Source: Peribacillus frigoritolerans
GTDB lineage: Bacteria > Bacillota > Bacilli > Bacillales > DSM-1321
Direction: 5' to 3'
NCBI RefSeq assembly: GCF_030676415.1
Contig: NZ_JAUUTW010000005.1
Coordinates: 1 to 64,000, forward strand
DNA length: 64,000 nt
The notes beneath the pieces were generated by a model, which was given only the letters and a program-made list of their open reading frames with translations, made no database searches and was not told the DNA's origin. The translations under genes were made by a program, and so were the position numbers. Shown here in pieces: positions 45,301-52,753 of this stretch (position 1 is the first letter of the stretch; each line of letters starts with the position of its first letter).

Positions 45301-46079
45301 GCCATTTCATATATGAATTGCTTGACCACTTCTATTTCATTTTCGGTATTGTTCAAGTCTCTTACGGATGTATAAAAAATACCATCAGGATATACATTCC
45401 AGTTCGCAAATGCTTCAGAAACGGAAAGCTTGAAGTCTTGAAAGCTTAGCTCGTTCTCATCATGCTTATCGATCATATTGATAATTAAGTATGTCGGTTT
45501 TTCAGCTTCTAACAATTCTTTCGTGAATAGGAAGTTCACTTCTGATTGGACGTGATTGTAGTCCATGACATAAAAGACGACATCAGCTAAATGCAAGGCA
45601 GATTCCGTAGAAACTCTATGTGCATCATCTGTCGAATCAATTCCTGGCGTATCCATGATCGCGCATGAATCCGGCAGTGAAAAATCATTGGAGCTTATCG
45701 TTATTGCCGATACTGAATCTCCATCCTTGGCAAATTTCTTGACCTCTTTAAAATCATAAGGTGCAGGAAATAAGACTGGTGGCTGATGATGGTAAAAGAC
45801 TTTGGCATAGTCTTCCCCTTTTTGGACTTTTACGGTATTTGCACTTGTTGGAATCGGACTTGAAGGCAATACTTGATCACCGAGGAGAAAGTTGATCATA
45901 CTGGATTTCCCCGCTGAAAAATGCCCGCAAAAAGCAATGATGAACTCCTCATTATTCACTTTCATGATTAACTGTTTCAGTTTATCGGCATTCCCTGTAT
46001 CACCTGCCGATTGAAATTTCTCATACATGGCAGTCAAAATCCCCAATTTGGACTGTTGCTTTAATGTTTCTTGAATCAT
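42366..46079 (-). CDS. dynA: Double dynamin-like GTPase DynA
   Basis: This 1237-aa protein is a fusion of two dynamin-like halves. The first P-loop is GHFSAGKSS (52-60), with DTPGID and NMIDKHD. The second half has GAFSAGKSS at about residue 660, DTPGADS and NAVD. Long helical bundles fill the rest. B. subtilis DynA (YpbR, about 1190 aa) has the same layout, binds membranes, mediates fusion and protects against phage and membrane stress. It is upstream of the COG3541 gene. Confidence 0.95.
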   Translation of the reverse strand: MIQETLKQQSKLGILTAMYEKFQSAGDTGNADKLKQLIMKVNNEEFIIAFCGHFSAGKSSMINFLLGDQVLPSSPIPTSANTVKVQKGEDYAKVFYHHQPPVLFPAPYDFKEVKKFAKDGDSVSAITISSNDFSLPDSCAIMDTPGIDSTDDAHRVSTESALHLADVVFYVMDYNHVQSEVNFLFTKELLEAEKPTYLIINMIDKHDENELSFQDFKLSVSEAFANWNVYPDGIFYTSVRDLNNTENEIEVVKQFIYEMAGKGLNDGKDAIMQSANALVERHLKWVKEQYEEEHADDFEVLSELPHEERIHLTNQVDSLLKEKKSLTGRIEEIKVQYADALETILKGAYIMPAATRDLGKSFLESAQPDFKMGLLFAKKKTDAEREARITAFLTDLQEKVKTQLEWHLKELAVKTLNQAEIHDSTLESKAQALQIEVTESYIKNSLKPQVDITGEYVLNYTNDLASAIKKKARDVSEGFLNNMVTVMEGIVEQQSISIDKELEGFSEFAEALKVTAAMNAEIEYQTERLEAIAHQTESLVDERDIDMLLTQWNEEEKNITVKIMKTDKGSNSRSVNEQPETDHVKENTEAVPSVTVSSSDATDLRGKEKLMETATSLNHAAKLIQPLRGFQSLYKELKEKANRLEQQTFTVALFGAFSAGKSSFANALMGESVLPVSPNPTTAAINKIMSSDAEHPHGTATVKLKTEAMLLEDVSLALAAFDKSAKTLDEALQLAGQIIAKAGEVDKGKTHLSFLRAFHQGLPEYQNDLGNVVTVDLEGFKRFAAEESKSCLVDLIELRYDCEMTKQGMVLVDTPGADSINARHTGAAFEYIKNSDAILFVTYYNHPFSRADREFLIQLGRVKDSFAMDKMFFIVNAVDLAQTTDELDEVMDYVTDQLNGFGIRFPKLFPLTSKGALMEKQTPGSFKHSFLPNSGISEFQGQFDSFIENDLTGLAIESAQAAVIRTEELLRDVITASRQDEKAKRNALETLSHEAQSISELLSVIKGDAEKQRLKKEIDELTFYSKQRVFFRFNDFFKESFNPAVLKDDGGDLKIVLKQSMKNLLDALGFDLAQEMRATALRTEMFVNKLLNEKQSSLLQQMQKIRRTLSLQPYEPNERESLEFTGAFDQLDTGEFKKELALFKNPKSFFEKNEKAKMSEGLQKRLDEPALIYVKEQGERIFEMYNEVLDQELLAIQKEFKAEISDIFAGLRAALEETVDLPYYENAVAELAKMHSK

Positions 46080-46203
46080 GAATCCATACCCCTTAATCTA
46101 TCGTCATTTTGATATTCTTATTGTAAACGATTTCGTTTGTTATTCATACCATCAGCTTTATTTTTACTATATGATTCATTACAGGCCTTGTTCAAAAAAA
46201 AAA

Positions 46204-46217
46204 CCACCGATTGGTGG
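46204..46217 (-). terminator. Second terminator of the small Fur-box gene
   Basis: CCACC-GATT-GGTGG with a run of A to the left (U-tract on the minus strand). It follows the terminator at 46262-46280 by 45 bp. Confidence 0.65.
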
Positions 46218-46261
46218 ATTCATGCAGTTTGAATCATATTGACTTTGAATGCAAAAAAAAA

Positions 46262-46280
46262 ACCAGGATGTTTACCTGGT
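46262..46280 (-). terminator. First terminator of the small Fur-box gene
   Basis: ACCAGG pairs with CCTGGT and is followed on the minus strand by a long U-tract (A-run 46253-46262). The stem overlaps the stop codon of the gene at 46272-46436. Confidence 0.8.
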
Positions 46281-46436
46281 TGTAGGGGTGGGGTTAAATG
46301 CAGCTCGGTTTTCCATTGGTGACTCGGTGTAAGGTTTTACTGCCTTTGCCGGTTTTTGAATATTATTCAATACATGTTTCATCACAAAACCATATGTAGC
46401 GACTGTCAATAAAATGAATACCCAAACCATTACCAA
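46272..46436 (-). CDS. Small single-span membrane protein under a Fur-box promoter
   Basis: The frame from the TTG at 46434-46436 (AGAGGA 5 bp upstream) gives 54 residues; an in-frame ATG at 46440-46442 gives 56. The protein starts with one hydrophobic segment (VMVWVFILLTVATYGFVM) and ends in a K/P/T-rich polar tail (NNIQKPAKAVKPYTESPMEN, then RAAFNPTPTTR). A sigma-A type promoter with two Fur boxes lies upstream and two terminators follow, so it is a complete transcription unit. No family is recognised; an iron-starvation role is inferred from the boxes only. Confidence 0.65.
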   Translation of the reverse strand: MVMVWVFILLTVATYGFVMKHVLNNIQKPAKAVKPYTESPMENRAAFNPTPTTR

Positions 46437-46464
46437 CACCATCCTCTTATATATTGATTAGCTT

Positions 46465-46495
46465 TTAGTTATTAGTTATTAGTTATTAGTTATTA
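46465..46495 (-). repeat. 7-bp tandem repeat in the leader of the small membrane-protein gene
   Basis: Four perfect TTAGTTA units (TAACTAA on the transcribed strand) plus a partial fifth. They lie between the predicted transcription start (about 46539) and the ribosome binding site. Copy number could change by slippage. Confidence 0.85.
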
Positions 46496-46518
46496 AAATA
46501 AATTTATCGAAATACGAA

Positions 46519-46574
46519 TGAGAATAATTTTCATCTTCATTTAGAATCTTATCACGAACGATAATCATTTTCAA
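46519..46574 (-). promoter_or_regulatory. Fur-regulated sigma-A promoter
   Basis: On the minus strand TTGAAA (46569-46574), 17 bp, then TAAGAT (46546-46551). Two 7-1-7 Fur boxes match TGATAATnATTATCA at 12 of 14 positions each: CGATAATCATTTTCA (46559-46573) over the -35 and spacer, and TGAGAATAATTTTCA (46519-46533) just behind the start site. The pair would give tight iron-dependent repression. Confidence 0.65.
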
Positions 46575-46594
46575 TAAGAAATTAACATTTTTTA

Positions 46595-47134
46595 TTATTT
46601 TCCCTTAAAAACCGTAGAATATTCCGTATGTTCCTTTAATGCCTTCTCTTCCAGCGGGATTCTTACCGTCATCATCCAAACATTCAATAAACTGAAGATG
46701 ATAGTTGTATAATATGCATTGAATAATAAGGAAATAACAATAATCTCAGTTGCCACTATGATATAGTTCGGATGTTTGAAATATTTATAAGGACCTTTAA
46801 TGACTACATCGGCATCAGGAACCACTATGATTTTTGTATTCCAATGTTTTCCCAATGAGCGGATTACCCAAATCCTTCCTGACTGCGCAATTAGAAAAAG
46901 GGTCAGCCAAATTGGCCAAAGTCCCGCCACATCCCTTTCAAGCACGACCACTTCAATAATGAGAACAATAAAAAAACTAAGGTGCATTAGTACCATCCAC
47001 CTGTAATGGGACTCACCATATTCTACTGCTCCTGCAACTTTCAGCTGTTTTTCATTTTGTTTGGCGATATATAATTCAAACATGCGCTGTATAGCGATCA
47101 AGATAATGAAAATGGCAAAGATCATCACTTCCAC
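46595..47134 (-). CDS. bpsB: Alkylpyrone methyltransferase (isoprenylcysteine methyltransferase family)
   Basis: The 179-aa protein has about five spans and the C-terminal methyltransferase motif KGPYKYFKHPNYIIVATEII of the ICMT family. Its start overlaps the end of the type III polyketide synthase gene by 10 bp. In B. subtilis the pair BpsA-BpsB (BcsA-YpbQ) makes alkylpyrones and O-methylates them. Confidence 0.9.
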   Translation of the reverse strand: MEVMIFAIFIILIAIQRMFELYIAKQNEKQLKVAGAVEYGESHYRWMVLMHLSFFIVLIIEVVVLERDVAGLWPIWLTLFLIAQSGRIWVIRSLGKHWNTKIIVVPDADVVIKGPYKYFKHPNYIIVATEIIVISLLFNAYYTTIIFSLLNVWMMTVRIPLEEKALKEHTEYSTVFKGK

Positions 47135-48213
47135 CTCATTAACACAAGTTCAGATGAAAACCCAGGCCCTAATGCAGCAGCCAAGCCCACCTCATTTTTA
47201 TTCCCGCCACGCTGCATGAACCTCTCCAGGACGTACAAAATAGTTGCTGAGGACATATTGCCAAATTCCCTCAATACGCTCATTGACTCTGCAGTCATGC
47301 TTTCATCGAACCCGAGGGCTTCGTGATAAGCATCAATTACTTTTTTGCCTCCAGGATGAGCAATGAAATCTTTTATATCCGTGAGATCAAATCCATTCCC
47401 CATTAAGAACTCTTGAACATTCGGTTTAAGCCAATCCTTGATGATTGTAGGGATATCTTTCGAAAAGATCACGTATAACCCTTGATCTTTAACATCCCAA
47501 CCCATTACATCCAATGAATCCGGCATAAGCGTAGATCGAGAATCCAAAAATTGTAAATGTCTTGTTTTTTTGGAAAACTGTTCATCCGGCACTTCATCAC
47601 CGCAAACCAAAACACAGCTTACTCCATCAGAAAATAAGGAAGTTCCAATTAAATTGCTTTTGGAGATATCATTCCTTTGAAATGTCAGACTGCATAACTC
47701 CACACATAAAACAATGACCTTCGCCGTCGGGTATGCTTGGCAATATTCAAAAGCACGTGATAGGCCACTCGCTCCCCCTGCACAGCCAAGCCCCCAAATC
47801 GGAATCCTTTTAGCATGCGGGTTAAATGGGAGTTCATTCATTATCCTGGCATCAATGGTCGGGGTAGCAATCCCCGTGCTTGAGATAAAGAAGAAAGCAT
47901 CTAGCTCGTTTGCCCGCAGTTCTTCTTTTAAAAATTCTGTGTTGGCTAAGCATTTTTCTATAGCTTCTTTTCCAAACTTGACTGCCTGTTGAATATATAA
48001 ATCATTCCGATCGGCAAAAGAATGATCCTCTTTAAACCAATCAAGATCATTTGAAAAATATCGATTTTCCACTTGTCCATTCTTAAAGGCCTTTAGTAAC
48101 CGTTCTATATTCTTAAACGATGCTCCAAATATTTCTCTAGAAAATTCCATGATTTTTTCCTGTGAAAATAAATGCGGCAGCTTAATATGTGATGCAGATA
48201 ATAAATACGGCAT
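47125..48213 (-). CDS. bpsA: Type III polyketide synthase (alkylpyrone synthase)
   Basis: The 362-aa protein is a chalcone synthase-type enzyme with the triad C144 (WGLGCAGGASG), histidine in AHPGGKKVI and asparagine in GNMSSATI. It condenses fatty acyl-CoA with malonyl-CoA to alkylpyrones. It is translationally coupled to bpsB. No clear terminator separates the pair from the Fur-box gene downstream, so some read-through is possible. Confidence 0.92.
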   Translation of the reverse strand: MPYLLSASHIKLPHLFSQEKIMEFSREIFGASFKNIERLLKAFKNGQVENRYFSNDLDWFKEDHSFADRNDLYIQQAVKFGKEAIEKCLANTEFLKEELRANELDAFFFISSTGIATPTIDARIMNELPFNPHAKRIPIWGLGCAGGASGLSRAFEYCQAYPTAKVIVLCVELCSLTFQRNDISKSNLIGTSLFSDGVSCVLVCGDEVPDEQFSKKTRHLQFLDSRSTLMPDSLDVMGWDVKDQGLYVIFSKDIPTIIKDWLKPNVQEFLMGNGFDLTDIKDFIAHPGGKKVIDAYHEALGFDESMTAESMSVLREFGNMSSATILYVLERFMQRGGNKNEVGLAAALGPGFSSELVLMRWK

Positions 48214-48302
48214 GACTCCACCCCTTATTATTCATTACATGGTTAATATACCCAACGGGATATCATTTATGCTTTATAGCCAGATGGTTCATGAAACATT
48301 AA

Positions 48303-48330
48303 ACCCCCTTACCTATAATCGGTAAGGGGG
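48303..48330 (-). terminator. Terminator of the small zinc-ribbon gene
   Basis: CCCCCTTACC pairs with GGTAAGGGGG around an 8-nt loop, with TTT on the minus strand. It lies 6 bp behind the stop codon at 48336. Confidence 0.75.
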
Positions 48331-48335
48331 CGCTT

Positions 48336-48479
48336 TCATTCTTCTTTCTTTACTGAAGATTGATTTTGCACTTGAATAATGATATTTTGAAACTCCTCTT
48401 TTCCACAAACACTGCACCTATACTCCTGGCTTAGAATGGTTCGACAATGAATACAATATTTTTTCTCCATCCCTATCAC
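48336..48479 (-). CDS. Small zinc-ribbon protein (44-47 aa)
   Basis: The frame reads MEKKYCIHCRTILSQEYRCS, then VCGKEEFQNI, with two CxxC knuckles (CIHC and CSVC) spaced as in a zinc ribbon. The start is GTG at 48477-48479 (AGGAAAG 2-8 bp upstream) or the in-frame ATG at 48468-48470. A terminator follows immediately. Function unknown; such mini-ribbons are often nucleic acid or protein adaptors. Confidence 0.65.
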   Translation of the reverse strand: MIGMEKKYCIHCRTILSQEYRCSVCGKEEFQNIIIQVQNQSSVKKEE

Positions 48480-48591
48480 TACTTTCCTAAACATATACTA
48501 TCAATATATTCGAAAAGTGAAGAGAGTTTCCTTTTATCTGACAAAACTCAAATTTCATTATCAATGATATGCTTCGGCCTAAATGAAAAAA

Positions 48592-48626
48592 TGCCCAAAA
48601 TCCTCATCACCTGAGGATTTTGGGCA
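48592..48626 (-). terminator. Terminator of xpt-pbuX
   Basis: TGCCCAAAATCCTCA pairs perfectly with TGAGGATTTTGGGCA; the A-run to the left gives a U-tract on the minus strand. Confidence 0.9.
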
Positions 48627-48668
48627 TTTAATGGGTGAAACTATCAAGTTTACCGAATCTATTTTTAA

Positions 48669-49982
48669 TCAGGCTACATTTTTCCCTTCAATACGCGCTT
48701 CCTTTACTTTCCCTTTTGTAGGGACGATGTTAAAGACGATATTCAAGAAAATGGCAGTCAAACTTCCGGCTACAATACCGTTTTCCGTTAAGATTTGAAA
48801 GCTTTCCGGAATTTGCGCAAATAGCTCAGGAACGACCGTCACCCCAAGTCCCATACCTACTGAACAAGCAATGATCAATAAATTTTCTTGAGAAGCAAAA
48901 TCCACTTTGCTCAACATCTTAATTCCAGCGGCAATTACCATCCCGAACATCGCAACCATTGCACCGCCAAGTACCGATGAAGGGATAATTGTCGTGAATG
49001 CACCAATTTTCGGAACAAAACCTATGAAAATGAGAATGCCAGCTGTTGTGTATATGACATTTTTAGTTTTAATGCCTGACAATTGAATCAATCCGACATT
49101 TTGTGAAAAAGCCGTATACGGAAACGCATTGAACAAACCGCCAATCATGATGGCAAGTCCTTCAGAACGATATCCGCGAGCTAGATCGTCTTCTGAAATC
49201 TCTTTGTCCGTGATTTCTCCAAGGGCATAATAAACACCAGTCGATTCCACCAAGCTGACGATCGCCACCAATGTCATAGTAATGATCGCCGTGACGTTAA
49301 ATGTAGGAGTTCCAAAGTAGAAAAAATGAGGCATATGCAGCCAAGTGGCACTGACCACTGAGCTAAAATCCACTTTTCCAAGGAAGAAAGCTGCAAATGT
49401 TCCGACTAACAGCCCCAATAAAATAGAAATGGAGCGTACGAATCCTGATGAGAATTTATACATAAATATAATGAATAACAAAGTTCCAAAACCAAGAGCT
49501 ACATTATTCAAGTCTCCGAAATCAGCAGCACCTTGGCCTCCACCAAGATTGTTGATGGCAACAGGAATGAGCGTAATACCAATAATCAAAACGACCGATC
49601 CAGTGACAATGGGTGGAAAGAACCTTGCCAGTTTTCCGAAGAATTTACTAATGATAACGACGATCAATCCCGACACCAATATAGATCCATAAATGGAGTT
49701 GATTCCATATTGCGTACCAATTGCAATCATCGGGCTAACTGCTGTGAATGTGCAGCCTAGGACGACCGGAAGCCCAATTCCAAAGAATTTATTTTTCCAC
49801 ACTTGCAATAAAGTTGCTATCCCGCACATCAAAATGTCTATCGAAACTAAATAAGTTAACTGCGCTGCAGTCAATCCCAGCGCCCCACCGACAATCAATG
49901 GAATGACGACTGCACCGGCATACATGGCAAGAACATGTTGTAATCCTAAGGAAGCAACTTTTAAAGGTGATTGATTAGACAT
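48669..49982 (-). CDS. pbuX: Xanthine permease
   Basis: The 437-aa protein is of the nucleobase-cation symporter-2 family with about 14 hydrophobic stretches. It shows [20 protein letters not shown] in span 1, GLGFGT-like segments, and [24 protein letters not shown] signature (here [14 protein letters not shown]), then [20 protein letters not shown]. It imports xanthine for Xpt, whose gene overlaps by 8 bp upstream. Both are controlled by the purine riboswitch. Confidence 0.95.
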   Translation of the reverse strand: MSNQSPLKVASLGLQHVLAMYAGAVVIPLIVGGALGLTAAQLTYLVSIDILMCGIATLLQVWKNKFFGIGLPVVLGCTFTAVSPMIAIGTQYGINSIYGSILVSGLIVVIISKFFGKLARFFPPIVTGSVVLIIGITLIPVAINNLGGGQGAADFGDLNNVALGFGTLLFIIFMYKFSSGFVRSISILLGLLVGTFAAFFLGKVDFSSVVSATWLHMPHFFYFGTPTFNVTAIITMTLVAIVSLVESTGVYYALGEITDKEISEDDLARGYRSEGLAIMIGGLFNAFPYTAFSQNVGLIQLSGIKTKNVIYTTAGILIFIGFVPKIGAFTTIIPSSVLGGAMVAMFGMVIAAGIKMLSKVDFASQENLLIIACSVGMGLGVTVVPELFAQIPESFQILTENGIVAGSLTAIFLNIVFNIVPTKGKVKEARIEGKNVA

Positions 49983-50574
49983 TGACCGTTGCTCCTTCCA
50001 TTTCCTCAGCGAACGTTATCTCACCGAATTTCAACTCAGAAATTCGTGCAAGTGATTCCACTTGGAAACCTTGTTCCCTAAGATCCTTTCCACCACTTTG
50101 GAATGCTTTTTCAATCACGATCCCGATTCCGGCGACTTCTGCTCCAACCTGCTTACAGATTTCCACCAAGCCCCTGGCTGCCTGTCCGACCGCAAGGAAG
50201 TCATCGATGATCAAAACCTTATCTCCAGCTTCAATATATTTATTGGAAACCGTAATAGTATTGGTTTCTTTTTTTGTAAAGGAATGAACGGACGCCGTCA
50301 CTAAATCATTTGTTAAAGTAAGTGATTTACGTTTTCGGGCAAAAATTAGCGGAACTTCCAATTCCAACGCAGCCATCAAACCAGGTCCAATGCCTGAAGA
50401 TTCAATCGTCAGCACTTTCGTTATTTCCTTTTGTTCAAAACGTTTTACGAATTCTTTACCAATTTCTTTCATTAGCATAGGATCCATTTGATGATTTAAG
50501 AATGAATCTACTTTTAAAATATCTTCTGATAAAGCTTGACCCTCGGACAAGATTTTTTCCTTTAAAAGTTGCAT
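49975..50574 (-). CDS. xpt: Xanthine phosphoribosyltransferase
   Basis: The 199-aa protein begins [20 protein letters not shown], as Xpt does. The PRPP-binding loop is [20 protein letters not shown]. It converts xanthine and PRPP to XMP. The ATG at 50572-50574 has GGGAGG 6 bp upstream; the frame to 50622 is not used. It is first in xpt-pbuX. Confidence 0.95.
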   Translation of the reverse strand: MQLLKEKILSEGQALSEDILKVDSFLNHQMDPMLMKEIGKEFVKRFEQKEITKVLTIESSGIGPGLMAALELEVPLIFARKRKSLTLTNDLVTASVHSFTKKETNTITVSNKYIEAGDKVLIIDDFLAVGQAARGLVEICKQVGAEVAGIGIVIEKAFQSGGKDLREQGFQVESLARISELKFGEITFAEEMEGATVNV

Positions 50575-50639
50575 GAAGGTTCCTCCCAATCTTGGATGTT
50601 TATTGACCCATAAACCACGCAATTATTTCCCGGCATATA

Positions 50640-50820
50640 AAAAAGCCCAAGAAACATTGCGGCACTTTTTTGGAGTGAAGCAATACTTCTTGGGCATGAA
50701 TGAAAAATGAATCAGCAAAAGCCTTCCTTATGCAACAAGATCTATTACTCACCCATAGTCGAATTATTTACGGTAATCCGGTAGAAACTTGCAGGCCATA
50801 TCCCTGCTATTATACGAGTG
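50640..50820 (-). promoter_or_regulatory. Guanine-class purine riboswitch of xpt-pbuX
   Basis: The aptamer (50750-50820) reads CACTCGTATAATAGCAGGGA, then TATGGCCTGCAAGTTTCTAC, CGG and CGACTATGGGTG, with P1, P2 and P3 pairing. The specificity base (position 74 in xpt numbering, 50758 here) is C, the guanine/hypoxanthine type. A terminator (50645-50695; GCCCAAGAA with TTCTTGGGC and a U-tract) follows. Guanine binding would end transcription. Confidence 0.95.
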
Positions 50821-50846
50821 AAACTTTATATTTTATTAATATGTGA

Positions 50847-50852
50847 ATTATA
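50847..50852 (-). promoter_or_regulatory. -10 element of the xpt promoter
   Basis: TATAAT on the minus strand with a leading G-T, about 25 bp upstream of the aptamer. The -35 is weak (TTTCAA at suitable spacing). Confidence 0.6.
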
Positions 50853-51057
50853 ACAACGCTCGCTCTATTTGAAAAGTAATTTTTGATAAAAAACCGAACT
50901 TTCAATTAAAAAAAGAAGTCATCATTCGTATTCTTAGAAAATTGTGAAATCACCAAGCCTAAATAACATGGATTTTCCTATCAAGAAAAACATCACCCCG
51001 TCTTCATATTCCATTTACTAGTATTACACACATGCTCTTTTGTAGCGACCCCAAAAA

Positions 51058-51099
51058 AAGAAGAAGGCCTTGTCATTTAACCCAAGGCCTTCTTCTTTT
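51058..51099 (-). terminator. Terminator of ypwA
   Basis: AAGAAGAAGGCCTTG pairs with CAAGGCCTTCTTCTT around a 9-nt loop, A-run to the left. Confidence 0.9.
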
Positions 51100-51102
51100 G
51101 AT

Positions 51103-52620
51103 TCATTTGATTTTATAAACTTCTTTATATTTATTTTCAAGGTACTTTATTAAATACTGAACATTCAGGCCTTCCCCTGTCGTTTCTTTCAAAATCTCAA
51201 GAGGCTTTTTTGTTTTTCCGTATTTATGTATCTTTTCATTAAGCCATTTCCTGATTGGAGCAATATCACCCGCTTCCAACAGTCCATCAAAATCTGGCAA
51301 ATCTTTAAGCATCGATTGCTTGATTTGGGCTGCATACATATAGCCCAATGCATAAGAAGGGAAATAACCAAAGCTGCCATCTGCCCAGTGTACATCTTGC
51401 AGCACGCCCATGGCATCATTTTCAGGCACAATTCCCAAATAATCCTTGTATTTTTCATTCCAGACTTCCGGTAAATCCTTCACTTCAAGTTCTCCATTAA
51501 AGAGAGCCTTTTCCAGTTCATACCGAATCATAATATGTAGAGGATACGTCAGTTCATCAGCTTCAATACGGATGAACGATGGTTTTGATTCGTTAATGCC
51601 CCGGTAAAATTCATCCAGCGTCACATCATTGAATTGTTCGGGAGCATACTCTTTTAATAAGGAGAATTTATTTTTCCAAAAGCTGCGGTTCCGTCCAATG
51701 AAGTTTTCGAAAAACAAAGATTGTGATTCATGGATCCCCATTGATGTCCCGCTATCGAGAAGTGTTCCGGTTAACTCTTCGGCGATATTCTGCTCATAAA
51801 TGGCATGCCCACATTCATGAATGGTACCAAAGATTGCCCCCCTAAAATCATTTTCATCGTATCGGGTCGTCACCCGGACATCGCCCCTATTTATTCCAGT
51901 CGCGAAAGGGTGAACAGTTTGATCCAGCCTGCCAGCCTTGAAATCGTATCCTAGCTGTTTTAAAACTTCCAAGTTGAGTTGATGCTGTTTTTCTTTTGGA
52001 AATTCTTTATAAAGGAACGCTGTTTCAGGTCTATGTTCGCTTTCAGCAATCTGTTTTACCAAAGGAACGATCCTCGAACGAAGCTCACTGAATACGCTGT
52101 CAAGTATATCTACAGTCATGCCTGGTTCATACATATCTAAAAGGGTATTATACTTCGTCCCTTCATATCCCCAGTACTCTACGAACCTACGGGTATAAGC
52201 TACAATTTGCTCCAGATAAGGTTGAAATAAAGAAAAATCCGCTTTTTCCCTTGCCTCTTCCCATGCACTTTCAGAACGTGATTGTAAAATGACGAATTCC
52301 TTATATTCGTTTGCAGGAATTTTCTTATTCCTTTCAAACTCTTTTTTACACTCTTGTACCATTTTATTTGTCGTTTCACTAATTGTGGCTTTCTCCATCG
52401 AAAGTTCTGCAATGAAGGATTCCATTTCTTTACTTGTACTCATATTGAACACCTCGGAGGAAAGCACGCCGATAACTTCGGAACGTTGCTCAACTCCCTT
52501 TTTCGGTGCACCTGTACGCAAATCCCAAAAAATTAACGCGAGAGCTTCATTATAGGCCGAGATTTTCTTTACATATTCTTTAAAATCTTTTTCTATCAGA
52601 TCTATACCCTTTTTTTTCAT
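51103..52620 (-). CDS. ypwA: M32 family metallocarboxypeptidase
   Basis: About 505 residues, as in B. subtilis YpwA. The zinc site is HECGHA (HExxH) followed by HESQSLFFENFIG. NEALALIFWDLRTGAPKKG and PFATGINRGDVRVTTRYDEN are family blocks. It removes C-terminal residues from cytoplasmic peptides. The ATG at 52618-52620 has GGAAGGAG upstream; the frame start at 52638 is not used. It is flanked by its own terminator, downstream of ypvA. Confidence 0.93.
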   Translation of the reverse strand: MKKKGIDLIEKDFKEYVKKISAYNEALALIFWDLRTGAPKKGVEQRSEVIGVLSSEVFNMSTSKEMESFIAELSMEKATISETTNKMVQECKKEFERNKKIPANEYKEFVILQSRSESAWEEAREKADFSLFQPYLEQIVAYTRRFVEYWGYEGTKYNTLLDMYEPGMTVDILDSVFSELRSRIVPLVKQIAESEHRPETAFLYKEFPKEKQHQLNLEVLKQLGYDFKAGRLDQTVHPFATGINRGDVRVTTRYDENDFRGAIFGTIHECGHAIYEQNIAEELTGTLLDSGTSMGIHESQSLFFENFIGRNRSFWKNKFSLLKEYAPEQFNDVTLDEFYRGINESKPSFIRIEADELTYPLHIMIRYELEKALFNGELEVKDLPEVWNEKYKDYLGIVPENDAMGVLQDVHWADGSFGYFPSYALGYMYAAQIKQSMLKDLPDFDGLLEAGDIAPIRKWLNEKIHKYGKTKKPLEILKETTGEGLNVQYLIKYLENKYKEVYKIK

Positions 52621-52703
52621 ATTCACTGCTCCTTCCAACTACACTTTACCATATTATACAAAAATCTTTCATATCAGAACCACTCCGATTAATAAATTAA
52701 AAT

Positions 52704-52738
52704 AAACTAAGAGCCAAGGGGGACCTTGGCTCTTAGTT
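52704..52738 (-). terminator. Terminator of ypvA
   Basis: AACTAAGAGCCAAGG pairs with CCTTGGCTCTTAGTT; 15 bp after the gene. Confidence 0.85.
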
Positions 52739-52753
52739 TGGATTGGACCTTAG

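Noticed and set aside
46122..46135. cre-like sequence TGTAAACGATTTCG upstream of dynA
   Set aside because: Last base deviates from the cre consensus and there is no metabolic reason for CcpA control; kept only as a note.
49345..49692. Plus-strand 115-codon frame
   Set aside because: Antisense to pbuX with no start signals.
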